From: Methanoregula formicica SMSP
GTDB lineage: Archaea; Halobacteriota; Methanomicrobia; Methanomicrobiales; Methanospirillaceae
Assembly (NCBI RefSeq): GCF_000327485.1
Contig: NC_019943.1
Span: forward strand, 2,756,859-2,820,858
Reading direction: 5' to 3'
DNA: 64,000 nt
The notes below the pieces were generated by a model, which was not told where the DNA came from, did no database searches, and worked only from the letters and a program-made list of their open reading frames with translations. Both the position numbers and the translations under genes were made by a program. Numbering within the stretch: position 1 is the stretch's first letter; each line of letters begins with the position of its first letter. Positions 9,221 through 16,898 of the stretch are shown here, piece after piece.

Positions 9221-9514
9221 ATGCTTGCAGAAGAGATGGCACTGGGAATGCGGGTACGGTACCCGCGGACCGGCACGGCCGGAAAGGTTCTCCGCATCGA
9301 AGAGATCAGGGGTGTCACCTTTGCCGAGCTGGATTCCACGAACCTCCTGTACCGTGTCGATCAACTGATACCGGCAACAGCCACGAACAAGACAGGCACT
9401 GCGATCCGTGAGGATGCGAAGAATATCATTGCCCGCGAGCGTGAATACGCGGCAGGCAGCGAATTTCAGGATGCACTCAAGAACATCGACCAGAGTTGTG
9501 AGGGCGGGGGATAA
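9221..9514 (+). CDS. DUF2098 family protein
   Basis: This 97-aa soluble protein has an N-terminal small beta-barrel-like segment (GMRVRYPRTGTAGKVLRIEEI, then FAELDSTNLLYRVDQLIP) that matches the DUF2098 family found mainly in methanogens. A charged helical C-terminus follows (EDAKNIIAREREY). No enzymatic residues are evident and the family has no established function that I can cite. It stands alone between aglB and the aIF2 gamma gene, with its own TATA box and apparently no leader. Confidence 0.75.
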   Translation: MLAEEMALGMRVRYPRTGTAGKVLRIEEIRGVTFAELDSTNLLYRVDQLIPATATNKTGTAIREDAKNIIAREREYAAGSEFQDALKNIDQSCEGGG

Positions 9515-9641
9515 TACCGTTCATCGCTTTTTCCGGTAAGCAACAAAAACGACAGGTATCGGAATTTTTCGGATCATTCAGGTAATCCATTCTTCCGCTG
9601 ATGTAATCCTTCAGACTACTTTTTGGAAAAGAGAAACAGGG

Positions 9642-9654
9642 TGTAATTATTACA
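9642..9654. promoter_or_regulatory. Perfect 13-bp palindrome upstream of aIF2 gamma
   Basis: TGTAATTATTACA is a perfect palindrome around a central base, lying in the 263-bp spacer between the DUF2098 gene and the aIF2 gamma gene. It is about 100 bp upstream of the probable TATA region (near 9730-9755). It could be an operator for a dimeric regulator, but nothing in the window identifies one. Confidence 0.25.
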
Positions 9655-9777
9655 ATTTGCACGAATCAAGAGAATACGGGTAAAAATCCTCTTAAAATGC
9701 ACCGGATATCTGCCTTGACTCCACTGGTTACGTATAAGTAGGTTTGGCCTATATACAATAAGGAGGTTCGATTTCAT

Positions 9778-11013
9778 TTGCACGATGTGACAGTTCCCAG
9801 TGTGAATATCGGGGTTGTCGGCCATGTTGACCATGGTAAGACAACGCTCGTCAATGCGCTCACCGGGACGTGGACAGATCGCCACAGTGAGGAGGTGAAG
9901 CGGGGAATCTCTATCCGGCTTGGGTATGCTGATGCCACATTCTATCGCTGTGAGCGGTGCGAAGGTACCGATGCTTTCTCCATCCGTCCCGAGTGCCCGG
10001 TCTGCGGAGGCACGGGGACTCCTTTCCGTTCCATCTCGTTCGTCGATGCACCGGGCCACGAGACCCTCATGGCAACCATGCTCTCGGGTTCCGCGCTGAT
10101 GGATGGGGCGATGCTTGTCATTGCGGCGAGCGAGAAGTGCCCACAGCCCCAGACCAAGGAGCACCTGATGGCGCTGGAACTGGTCGGGATTAAGAGAATT
10201 GTCATCGTCCAGAGCAAGATCGATGTCGTAAGCCAGAAAGAGGCCGTTGATAACTATAACGAGATCAAGAAATTCGTTAAGGGAACCATTGCGGAAGATG
10301 CTCCCATCATACCAGTCTCCTCACAGAAAGGGATCAACATGGGAGCTCTCGTGCAGGCGCTTGATGAAGTAATTCCGGAGCCTGAACGCGATCCCGAAGC
10401 TGAACCGGTGATGCTGATTGCCCGTTCATTCGATGTGAACAAGCCCGGGTGTAACTGGAAGGACGTGAAAGGCGGTGTTGTCGGGGGGTCTCTTATCCGG
10501 GGCATCCTCCGCGCCGATGAGAAAATCGAGATCCGTCCAGGCAGGCAGACGCAGGTCGAAAACCGGATCAAGTGGATCCCCATCACGACGACCGTCACAT
10601 CAATCAATGCCGGATCGAAGATCGTCGAGACGGCAACCCCCGGCGGACTGCTCGGTGTGGGCACCAGGCTTGACCCTGCACTGACAAAAAGCGATACCCT
10701 TGCCGGGCAGGTGCTCGGACGTGAGGGAAAACTCCCCCCGGTCTGGGATAAGATCCGGTGCAGGGTAACCCTCATGGAACGGGTCGTCGGTGCAACGAGC
10801 GAGCTTGTCATTGAGCCGCTGAAGCATTCCGAACCTTTGATGCTGTCCGTAGGGACCGCGGTCACTGTCGGTGTTGTTACGAGTACCAAGAAAGACAGTG
10901 TCGAAATACAGCTGAAACGACCCGTCTGTGCTGAAATCGGCTCAAGGATCGCTATCAGCCGGCAGGTGGGGGCACGCTGGCGCCTGATCGGGATGGGCAT
11001 TCTGGGAGAGTAA
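9778..11013 (+). CDS. eif2g: Translation initiation factor aIF2 subunit gamma
   Basis: This 411-aa GTPase is the core of the aIF2 heterotrimer that brings initiator Met-tRNA to the ribosome. The G domain shows GHVDHGKT (15-22), DAPGHE (90-95) and a VQSKID version of the NKxD motif. A zinc knuckle is present (Cys58, Cys61, Cys73, Cys76). Beta-barrel domains II and III follow. The start is a TTG preceded by a strong AGGAGGT at 9761-9767, and the family N-terminus [12 protein letters not shown] supports it. Its stop region overlaps the PIN-domain gene downstream. Confidence 0.97.
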   Translation: MHDVTVPSVNIGVVGHVDHGKTTLVNALTGTWTDRHSEEVKRGISIRLGYADATFYRCERCEGTDAFSIRPECPVCGGTGTPFRSISFVDAPGHETLMATMLSGSALMDGAMLVIAASEKCPQPQTKEHLMALELVGIKRIVIVQSKIDVVSQKEAVDNYNEIKKFVKGTIAEDAPIIPVSSQKGINMGALVQALDEVIPEPERDPEAEPVMLIARSFDVNKPGCNWKDVKGGVVGGSLIRGILRADEKIEIRPGRQTQVENRIKWIPITTTVTSINAGSKIVETATPGGLLGVGTRLDPALTKSDTLAGQVLGREGKLPPVWDKIRCRVTLMERVVGATSELVIEPLKHSEPLMLSVGTAVTVGVVTSTKKDSVEIQLKRPVCAEIGSRIAISRQVGARWRLIGMGILGE

Positions 11014-11393
11014 AGGTTCTCCTTGACGCCAATGCACTGATGATGCCGGCCCAGTTCCAGATCGATCTCTTCGATGAGATCAGGAACCTTCTTGGAGGGT
11101 TCGAACCCATCGTACTCGCATCCGTGATGCATGAACTGGACGGGCTTGCACGGGCAAAAGGCCGCAATGGGGCTGCTGCACGCATGGGACTCGTGCTCGG
11201 TGAGCGGTGCACGATCGCGGAAAACGCTACCATGCAACCGGTGCCGGTTGATGAGCAGATCATTGATTATGCTGTCCGGAATAACAGTACCGTGGTCACG
11301 AATGACCGGGGATTGAGAGAGAAGCTGCTTGAGCGTGGGATTGGTGTGATATCTATGAGAAAACAGAAGAAACTGGAATTATTGCGGAGATGA
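11010..11393 (+). CDS. PIN-domain protein (FCF1/UPF0129-like), apparent non-canonical start
   Basis: This PIN-type nuclease domain has VLLDANALMMP with the first catalytic Asp, an internal acidic segment (HELDGL), and the terminal VTNDRGL block with the last acidic residues. PIN proteins of this group are linked to rRNA or RNA processing. The first ATG in frame is at 11040, but it lies after the essential VLLDAN strand. The residues expected at the true N-terminus start at 11010 (xKVLLDAN), where the codon is GTA, overlapping the aIF2 gamma stop TAA. A single base change from an ancestral GTGA overlap would explain this. Coordinates given assume translation from 11010. Translation from 11040 would give 117 residues without the first active-site Asp. 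Confidence 0.75.
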   Translation, partial: VKVLLDANALMMPAQFQIDLFDEIRNLLGGFEPIVLASVMHELDGLARAKGRNGAAARMGLVLGERCTIAENATMQPVPVDEQIIDYAVRNNSTVVTNDRGLREKLLERGIGVISMRKQKKLELLRR

Positions 11394-11399
11394 TGAAGG

Positions 11400-12041
11400 A
11401 TGTATCACAAACTGATGCTTGAAGACAAGGTCCGGGTCCCTCCCCAGAGACTGGGGGAGAATCTCGAAAAGGTAATCCTTGATGTTCTCCAGGAACAACT
11501 TGAGGGAAGCATTGACAAAGAGATCGGGATCTTTATCTGCGTCACGAAAGTGACGGATGTCGGGGAAGGGGAACTCGTCCCTGGTGACGGCGGAGTCTAC
11601 TACGATGTCAAGTTCGAGGCGCTTGTGCTTCGGCTCGCCCTCCAGGAAGTGATCGAAGGGGTTGTCGTGGAGACCACCAGTTTTGGCGCGTTCGTCAGCC
11701 TTGGCCCTATCGATGCCATGCTGCACGTTAGCCAAATCTCTGATGAATACATCAACTACGATGAGAAGAACGCCCGGCTGATCTGCCAGGAGTCAAAGCG
11801 CTTTATTGGCGTCGGCGATGTCGTCCGCGTCCGCGTCGTGACATTATCCTTAAACGAGCGCGAGCCCCGTGACAGCAAGATCGGGCTGACGATGCGCCAG
11901 GCAGGCCTTGGCACTGCTCTCTGGCTGGAAGAGGAGATGGAGAAAGAAAAGGAAAAGTCCGGACAGTCTTCCGGCTCCGGTAAGGAGAAACCCGCCGAAA
12001 AGGTGAAGGGCAGGAGGAAGGAGCATGCCGCCGGCGAATAA
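11400..12041 (+). CDS. rpoE1: DNA-directed RNA polymerase subunit E' (Rpo7)
   Basis: This homologue of eukaryotic Rpb7 forms the polymerase stalk with Rpo4. The N-terminal RNP-like domain (YHKLMLEDKVRVPP) is followed by an S1/OB RNA-binding domain (about residues 80-165, with GVVVETTSFGAFVSLGPIDAMLHVSQIS). The C-terminal 40 residues are a Glu/Lys-rich tail (EEEMEKEKEKSG), longer than in many homologues and probably disordered. It overlaps the start of rpoE2 by 17 bp. Confidence 0.95.
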   Translation: MYHKLMLEDKVRVPPQRLGENLEKVILDVLQEQLEGSIDKEIGIFICVTKVTDVGEGELVPGDGGVYYDVKFEALVLRLALQEVIEGVVVETTSFGAFVSLGPIDAMLHVSQISDEYINYDEKNARLICQESKRFIGVGDVVRVRVVTLSLNEREPRDSKIGLTMRQAGLGTALWLEEEMEKEKEKSGQSSGSGKEKPAEKVKGRRKEHAAGE

Positions 12042-12231
12042 GAAGAAGCAGGGAAAAGTCTGTCGTGACTGCCACCGCGTTGTCGATGGCGAGAGCTGCG
12101 TTGTCTGTGGCACATCGAACTTAAGCGAAGACTGGTCCGGGTATCTGGTCATCATCGACCCGGAGAATTCCGAAGTGGCAAAGCGCATGAACATCAAACT
12201 CCCCGGCCGGTACGCGCTGAAGGTCCGCTGA
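12025..12231 (+). CDS. rpoE2: RNA polymerase subunit E'' / Spt4 elongation factor
   Basis: This 68-aa zinc-binding protein is the archaeal Spt4 partner of the elongation factor Spt5. Four cysteines in two CxxC pairs (Cys13/16 and Cys25/28) form the zinc site, followed by the conserved LSEDWSGYLVIIDPENSEVA segment. It overlaps rpoE1 upstream, and its TGA shares one base with the following ATG, so the three genes are tightly coupled. Confidence 0.95.
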   Translation: MPPANKKKQGKVCRDCHRVVDGESCVVCGTSNLSEDWSGYLVIIDPENSEVAKRMNIKLPGRYALKVR

Positions 12232-12722
12232 TGCTCACCCTCCCGGAAGAGCACCGTAAGCTCTTCAAGGACCCCTTTGGCGAACTGTATCCCGAGATTA
12301 CGGATATCCTTCCCCTTCTCTCTCAAAAAACTGTTTTTACTGTCGGGGACGTGGTAACCTATACCCTTCGGAAAGCCGGGATACTACCTGCAGTCGGCAT
12401 TATTGACGGGTACACGATGCGTTCACCCTGTAACCGGGCGCCTGAAGTACCGGGTGAATCCCTGCGGGTGAAAAATCCGGCAGGTACACTTACCGACGAG
12501 CTGGTTGCGGCGATACGGTATGCCGTGGAACACCCTCCCCTCACGATACTTGTTGACGGGGAAGAAGATCTCGCTGTTATTCCGATGGTAATTGCCGCAC
12601 CGCTCGGATCCATCGTTCTCTACGGACAGCCCGGTGAAGGTGTTGTCCTCCGCACGGTTACACCCGGTGCGCAGGATACGGCACGGGCGTTTCTTGAACG
12701 GTTTATCCGTTCAGAGGAATAA
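12231..12722 (+). CDS. GTP-dependent dephospho-CoA kinase (DUF359/UPF0218)
   Basis: This 163-aa member of the DUF359 family performs the last step of coenzyme A synthesis in archaea, using GTP to phosphorylate dephospho-CoA. Family segments are visible: VGDVVTYTLRKAGILPAVGIIDGYTMR (~39-65), the VKNPAGTLTDEL segment, VDGEEDLAVIP with acidic active-site residues, and GSIVLYGQPGEGVV. The start overlaps the rpoE2 stop by one base. It is commonly found in this RNA polymerase/ribosomal cluster in methanogens. Confidence 0.92.
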   Translation: MLTLPEEHRKLFKDPFGELYPEITDILPLLSQKTVFTVGDVVTYTLRKAGILPAVGIIDGYTMRSPCNRAPEVPGESLRVKNPAGTLTDELVAAIRYAVEHPPLTILVDGEEDLAVIPMVIAAPLGSIVLYGQPGEGVVLRTVTPGAQDTARAFLERFIRSEE

Positions 12723-12821
12723 TCCTGCAACCGTGCAATTCAGGGAGCGGGCACCGCTTTTCAGGAGACTGGCAAAGGTCATGTTTTAAATAACCCGGTT
12801 CCCAATAATTACAGGATATCG

Positions 12822-13118
12822 ATGGACTTTGAGATCACCAGCGATAAAAGGAATGAACTTTTATCCAGAAGAGAGGTTCAGTTTACCCTCAAATACGACG
12901 GAGCTACCCCCTCCCGTATGCAGATTATCGGGAAACTCTGCGCCCTGCTCAATGTAAAAGAGCATCAGGTCACCCTTGACACCCTGCACAGCAGCTTTGG
13001 CAAGACAGAACTCACCGGCTCCGCCCGGGTATACGAGAGCGAGGAGAGCCGGAACAAGACCGAGCGCCCGCACCTTGCAGCGCGCGGCATGCCCAAGCCC
13101 AAGGAAGAGGCGGCATAA
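12822..13118 (+). CDS. rps24e: Small ribosomal subunit protein eS24
   Basis: This 98-aa protein has the characteristic S24e N-terminus ([21 protein letters not shown]) and the YDGATPSR and [15 protein letters not shown] blocks. It is a complete gene. A TATA-like TTTTAAATAA at 12784-12793 suggests a promoter with transcription starting near 12814 and a very short leader. It is followed 2 bp later by the S27ae gene. Confidence 0.96.
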   Translation: MDFEITSDKRNELLSRREVQFTLKYDGATPSRMQIIGKLCALLNVKEHQVTLDTLHSSFGKTELTGSARVYESEESRNKTERPHLAARGMPKPKEEAA

Positions 13119-13120
13119 TC

Positions 13121-13303
13121 ATGGCAGCAAAGAAGGCGGCAGCCTCAAAAGCCCCCAAGAGAGGCGCATACTTCAAGGTCGAGGGTGCGAAGGTCACCAC
13201 CGAAAAGAAATACTGCCCGCGCTGCGGACCCGGTGTCATGATGGCGGACCACAAGGACCGGACCACCTGCGGAAAGTGCGGATATACCGAATTCAGAAAG
13301 TAA
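13121..13303 (+). CDS. rps27ae: Small ribosomal subunit protein eS31 (S27ae)
   Basis: This 60-aa zinc-ribbon ribosomal protein has Cys32/Cys35 and Cys50/Cys53, and the family ending CGKCGYTEF. The N-terminus is a basic Ala/Lys-rich stretch. In eukaryotes this protein is fused to ubiquitin; here it stands alone, as usual for archaea. It lies between eS24 and the Kae1-Bud32 gene in what appears to be one operon. Confidence 0.95.
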   Translation: MAAKKAAASKAPKRGAYFKVEGAKVTTEKKYCPRCGPGVMMADHKDRTTCGKCGYTEFRK

Positions 13304-13312
13304 GCATCATCA

Positions 13313-14893
13313 ATGCCTGTTTTTGGGCAGATACTGGGGATTGAAGGCACGGCCTGGAACCTCAGTGCCGCTCTTTTTAATCGCGATCTCGTATCTCTTG
13401 TTTCACGGCCATACCATCCTGTTCAGGGGGGTATCCACCCGCGTGAGGCTGCGCAGCACCATGCCTCTGCGATGAATGAACTGATCGGCACGATCCTTAC
13501 GGATCCGGAGAAGGTTGAGGGGATAGCGTTCTCGCAGGGACCCGGTCTTGGCCCCTGCCTCCGTACGGTTGCCACCGCTGCCCGCTCTCTCGCCCTTGCC
13601 CTTGACGTCCCGCTCGTGGGGGTAAACCACTGCGTCGCCCATGTAGAGATTGGGTGCTTTGCCACCGGCTGTAAGGATCCCATTGTTCTCTATGCCAGCG
13701 GTGCGAACACCCAGGTCATCGGGTACCTGAACGGGAGATACCGGATATTCGGGGAAACGCTGGATGTCGGGATTGGCAATGCCCTCGATAAATTTGCCCG
13801 GGCAAAGAATTTCCCGCACCCGGGCGGCCCGCATATCGAGGCGCAGGCACGGGAAGGGACGTATGTCGACCTCCCCTATACCGTGAAGGGTATGGACCTT
13901 GCGTTCTCCGGCCTTGTCTCGGCTGCAAAGGATCATAAGGCCCCGCTGCCCGATGTCTGTTACAGCCTGCAGGAGACCGCCTTTGCGATGTGCGTGGAAG
14001 TAACTGAACGGGCACTCTCCCTCACGGGAAAAAACGAGGTGCTTCTTGTCGGGGGCGTCGGTGCGAACTGCCGGCTGCAGGAGATGCTCCGCGTCATGTG
14101 CGAGGACCGGGGAGCGGCGTTCTTCGTTCCCGAGCAGAAATATCTCGGGGACAATGGCGCGATGATCGCCTACACGGGAAAACTGATGCTGGAGAGCGGA
14201 GTGTCATGCCCTGTTGAGTCTTCCCGGATCAATCCTTCGTTCCGCTCGGACGAGGTTGAGGTCACCTGGAAAAAGGATCCCCCGGCAAACGATATCCCCG
14301 CCAACGATGCGGGTGCCCGTCGACGCGGTGCAGAAGCGGTCATCACCTTCCATGAGGGAAAAGCAGAGAAGCACCGGGTCTCCAAACGGTACCGTGTGCC
14401 GGCGCTGGACAGGCGCCTGATAACGGAGCGGACCCGCGCAGAGGCACGGCTCATCCATACCGCACGCAGGGGTGGCGTATTGACACCCATAATTTCCGAT
14501 ATCACCCCCGATACGATTGTCATGGAGGAGGTTATGGGAACCCTGCTGACAGAGGATCTCTCAGAGAAAAACCTTCAGGAAGCCGGCCGCGTCATCGGCC
14601 TGCTCCACCGTGCAGAGATCATGCATGGAGACCTCACAACCAGCAACCTGATCCTGCGCGAGAGCGACAAAAAATGCGTGCTCATCGATTTCGGCCTTGC
14701 GCAGGCAACCAGCGAGATCGAGCAGCGGGGCGTGGATATCCATGTTCTCTTCCAGACGATCGAGAGCACCGCGCCTGAACGCGCAGAATCACTGAAGGCT
14801 GCATTCATCACAGGGTACAGCGGGACGTTTGCCGGGGCCCGTGAGGTCATTGCCCGCGAGCACGAGATTGAATTGCGGGGGAGATATCTCTGA
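13313..14893 (+). CDS. kae1: Bifunctional Kae1-Bud32 (tRNA t6A37 threonylcarbamoyltransferase / kinase)
   Basis: This 526-aa fusion carries the catalytic subunit and the kinase/ATPase subunit of the archaeal KEOPS complex, which adds threonylcarbamoyl to A37 of ANN-reading tRNAs. Residues 1 to ~325 are Kae1: the metal-binding NHCVAHVEIG, GIGNALDKFAR and MDLAFSGL are present. A linker of about 25 residues leads to Bud32 (from ~345), with HGDLTTSNLIL as catalytic loop and LIDFGLAQ as the DFG region. Kae1-Bud32 fusions are common in Euryarchaea. Its stop overlaps the CTG thought to start the next gene. Confidence 0.96.
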   Translation: MPVFGQILGIEGTAWNLSAALFNRDLVSLVSRPYHPVQGGIHPREAAQHHASAMNELIGTILTDPEKVEGIAFSQGPGLGPCLRTVATAARSLALALDVPLVGVNHCVAHVEIGCFATGCKDPIVLYASGANTQVIGYLNGRYRIFGETLDVGIGNALDKFARAKNFPHPGGPHIEAQAREGTYVDLPYTVKGMDLAFSGLVSAAKDHKAPLPDVCYSLQETAFAMCVEVTERALSLTGKNEVLLVGGVGANCRLQEMLRVMCEDRGAAFFVPEQKYLGDNGAMIAYTGKLMLESGVSCPVESSRINPSFRSDEVEVTWKKDPPANDIPANDAGARRRGAEAVITFHEGKAEKHRVSKRYRVPALDRRLITERTRAEARLIHTARRGGVLTPIISDITPDTIVMEEVMGTLLTEDLSEKNLQEAGRVIGLLHRAEIMHGDLTTSNLILRESDKKCVLIDFGLAQATSEIEQRGVDIHVLFQTIESTAPERAESLKAAFITGYSGTFAGAREVIAREHEIELRGRYL

Positions 14894-15444
14894 AGATTAC
14901 GGTCGTTACGGGGAATGCGCACAAGGCCGCAGAGGTTGCCGCGTTCTTCCATGGCACTGCGGAGATCACCCACATCTTTCTCGATTTGCCCGAGCATCGT
15001 TCCGATGACGTGGGTGAGATCGCCAGGGGCAAGGCCGGGTATGCATTCGAACAGCTGAAGAGACCCCTCATCGTGGATGACACGGGATTTTTCATCGATG
15101 CACTGAATGGTTTCCCCGGCCCGTATGCGGCCTACGTTCTGAACACGATCGGGAACAGTGGTATCCTGAAACTGATGGAGGGGCGTGAGAACCGCAGCGC
15201 ACGGTTTGTCACGGCCATTGCATTTGCCGATGAGAACGGCGTCCGTGTCTTTAAAGGGACCATCAAGGGATGGGTAGCACAAGCCCCGCGGGGAGAGGGG
15301 GGGTTCGGCTACGATCCCATCTTCGAGACGGGAGAAAAGACCCTTGCGGAGATCCCCCTTGAAGAGAAAAGCCGGATATCCCACCGGGCGCGGGCGCTCG
15401 CTGCGTTTCATGACTGGTTTGTAGAGAAATATCGTACCCCCTGA
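14890..15444 (+). CDS. XTP/dITP diphosphatase (RdgB/HAM1), apparent CTG start
   Basis: This enzyme removes non-canonical purine nucleoside triphosphates from the pool. Family features: KITVVTGNAHKAAEV near the N-terminus, the VDDTGFFIDALNGFPGPYAAYV core, and GEGGFGYDPIFE. The conserved N-terminus begins immediately after CTG at 14890, which overlaps the preceding stop (CTGA). No ATG, GTG or TTG is available in frame between the upstream in-frame stop at 14869 and the conserved block. The first TTG (14986) would delete the nucleotide-binding TGN motif. The gene is therefore likely translated from CTG through coupling with kae1. The length from CTG (184 aa) is normal for the family. Confidence 0.88.
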   Translation: MKITVVTGNAHKAAEVAAFFHGTAEITHIFLDLPEHRSDDVGEIARGKAGYAFEQLKRPLIVDDTGFFIDALNGFPGPYAAYVLNTIGNSGILKLMEGRENRSARFVTAIAFADENGVRVFKGTIKGWVAQAPRGEGGFGYDPIFETGEKTLAEIPLEEKSRISHRARALAAFHDWFVEKYRTP

Positions 15445-15504
15445 AACGCAAATGGTTAATATGTCTTACAGCTTTGTTATAAGGGCAGACAGGAGTGTTC
15501 AATA

Positions 15505-15651
15505 ATGGTCAAGTTCCCTGAAGCCGAGTCACGGCTCCTCAACGTGAAAATATGCATGCACTGTAACGCACGCAATGCGATCCGCGCAACCACCTGCCGC
15601 AAGTGCGGCTATGCAAACCTGCGCCCCAAGAACAAAGAGCGCAAGGCGTAA
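15505..15651 (+). CDS. rpl40e: Large ribosomal subunit protein eL40
   Basis: This 48-aa zinc-ribbon ribosomal protein has Cys17/Cys20 and Cys31/Cys34 in a [10 protein letters not shown] ... [10 protein letters not shown] context typical of archaeal L40e. An AGGAG ribosome binding site sits 9 bp upstream of the ATG, and a TATA-like GGTTAATATG lies at about 15453-15462, consistent with its own promoter. A hairpin/T-run terminator follows 54 bp after the stop. Confidence 0.94.
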   Translation: MVKFPEAESRLLNVKICMHCNARNAIRATTCRKCGYANLRPKNKERKA

Positions 15652-15704
15652 CCGTTCGGCCCGATATTTTATTTCCCTTTTTCGCAGCTATCGTTACTGG
15701 TGCA

Positions 15705-15726
15705 GGTGCATCATTGCACCTTTTTT
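15705..15726 (+). terminator. Hairpin plus T-run after eL40
   Basis: GGTGCATCATTGCACC forms a 6-bp stem with a TCAT loop and is followed by TTTTTT. It resembles an intrinsic terminator and lies 54 bp after the eL40 stop. Archaeal termination relies mainly on the T-run, so the hairpin may be incidental. Confidence 0.5.
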
Positions 15727-16123
15727 CACTATCCCCCGGTTGTTCAGGGAGAGGCTCCGGCAAAATCCGGGCGATGGGGGGTACCTACCCCCCACAGCAC
15801 GAGGCACCCCCCTGCCCGCCATTTTAAAAATGGAGACGGGGACCCCTACCCACCCCTCCATACCCGGGAGGAGAGACTACCCCCCCCTCCCTTGCACTGG
15901 CAGTGACAGGTATTCGCCTGAACTTGCCGACGGAGACCTGTTATCCGGACAATCCAAGAAAAGAAAAAAGGGAGGGGGCCCCTCCCCTCATGGGCGGGGG
16001 ATCCCTGGCACCGGTTCCGGCCCGAAAGAAGAGGAGGGGTGGGTACCCCTCTCTCATTCATTACCCGGATCTGATCGCGGGCATGACTATCTTATGAGAC
16101 CCCGTTCTGGGAGGGAAAACTGG
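15727..16123. repeat. GC-rich, palindrome-rich spacer without a credible gene
   Basis: About 400 bp between the eL40 terminator and the DUF1917 gene hold runs of G and C and several close inverted repeats: GGGGGGTACCTACCCCCC at 15776-15793, CCATTTTAAAAATGG at 15819-15833, a GGGAGGGG/CCCCTCCC pair near 15970, and AGGGGT/ACCCCT near 16033-16048. Open frames crossing it have low-complexity Pro/Gly/Arg composition and no family resemblance. It could be a decayed mobile or structural DNA element. Confidence 0.5.
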
Positions 16124-16774
16124 TCATGCGGAATAATATGTGACCCTTTTACCCTTCGATGCGTACTCCCCGGCAAAGGTCTCGATATTGCGCTTGTACC
16201 CGATGCGGTCGACAAATCCCAGTTCCCGGAGATTCTCCCGGACCCGCATCACATCGGCCTCGTCCGCCCAGTCTTTCGTATACACGTAAATAACCTTCCG
16301 GTTGTCCCGCGAATCGGGATTGGGCTTTGCCGTGCTGACCTTGGCCGATATCCCGAGCTCATGGGCTACCGTTGCATCTCTTACTTTCTTCCATGCCGCA
16401 TCAACGGCATCCGGATCCTGGAAGATCAGCCATTTGCCGGCATTCTCGTCCTCGATCGCTTCAGGAGCACTGCCGGGGGCGTCCAGCACAATCCAGTACA
16501 TCTGCGTGGTTTTCGTGGGGATTACCCCTTCCCCTTCGCAGAGCATCCGGTATACCGTGCCGACATCGGAGAACCGGGCAAGCATCGCTTCGGCCAGCTG
16601 CGGGTATTCCTCCCGGAATTTCGAGAAGATATCACCAAGGTCCGCAGTAAAATTGGTTCCGTTCTCGACCAGTGCATAGAGGTACTTCCCCTGTTCCTGC
16701 AGCCCGCGGTTCAGCAGGTGCTCGAAGATACCATATGCCACATCAGCCAGTGCTTCGGGATCTGCTTCAGCCAT
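16124..16774 (-). CDS. DUF1917 family protein (putative phosphothreonine lyase-like domain)
   Basis: This 216-aa soluble protein has a C-terminal half that matches DUF1917 (Bles03-type): NAGKWLIFQDPDAVDAAW, then GISAKVSTAKPNP, VIYVYTKDWADEADVMRVRENL and YKRNIETFAG. Family members have an eIF4E-like fold, and databases sometimes label them putative phosphothreonine lyase domain proteins; activity is not established. The start at 16774 (MAEADPEALAD) was chosen because the frame further upstream overlaps htpX on the opposite strand and is not protein-like. It is transcribed divergently from htpX across a 124-bp spacer. Confidence 0.75.
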   Translation of the reverse strand: MAEADPEALADVAYGIFEHLLNRGLQEQGKYLYALVENGTNFTADLGDIFSKFREEYPQLAEAMLARFSDVGTVYRMLCEGEGVIPTKTTQMYWIVLDAPGSAPEAIEDENAGKWLIFQDPDAVDAAWKKVRDATVAHELGISAKVSTAKPNPDSRDNRKVIYVYTKDWADEADVMRVRENLRELGFVDRIGYKRNIETFAGEYASKGKRVTYYSA

Positions 16775-16898
16775 TGGTACCACAAACGATGTTGGCAAAA
16801 AAATAGGTTTCTGTATTTCACCTGCACCAGATGTATACCGCCCGTGGATTGCACCTGTCGATTGATTTATGAGTGCGCGATAGAAACATGTACCAACT

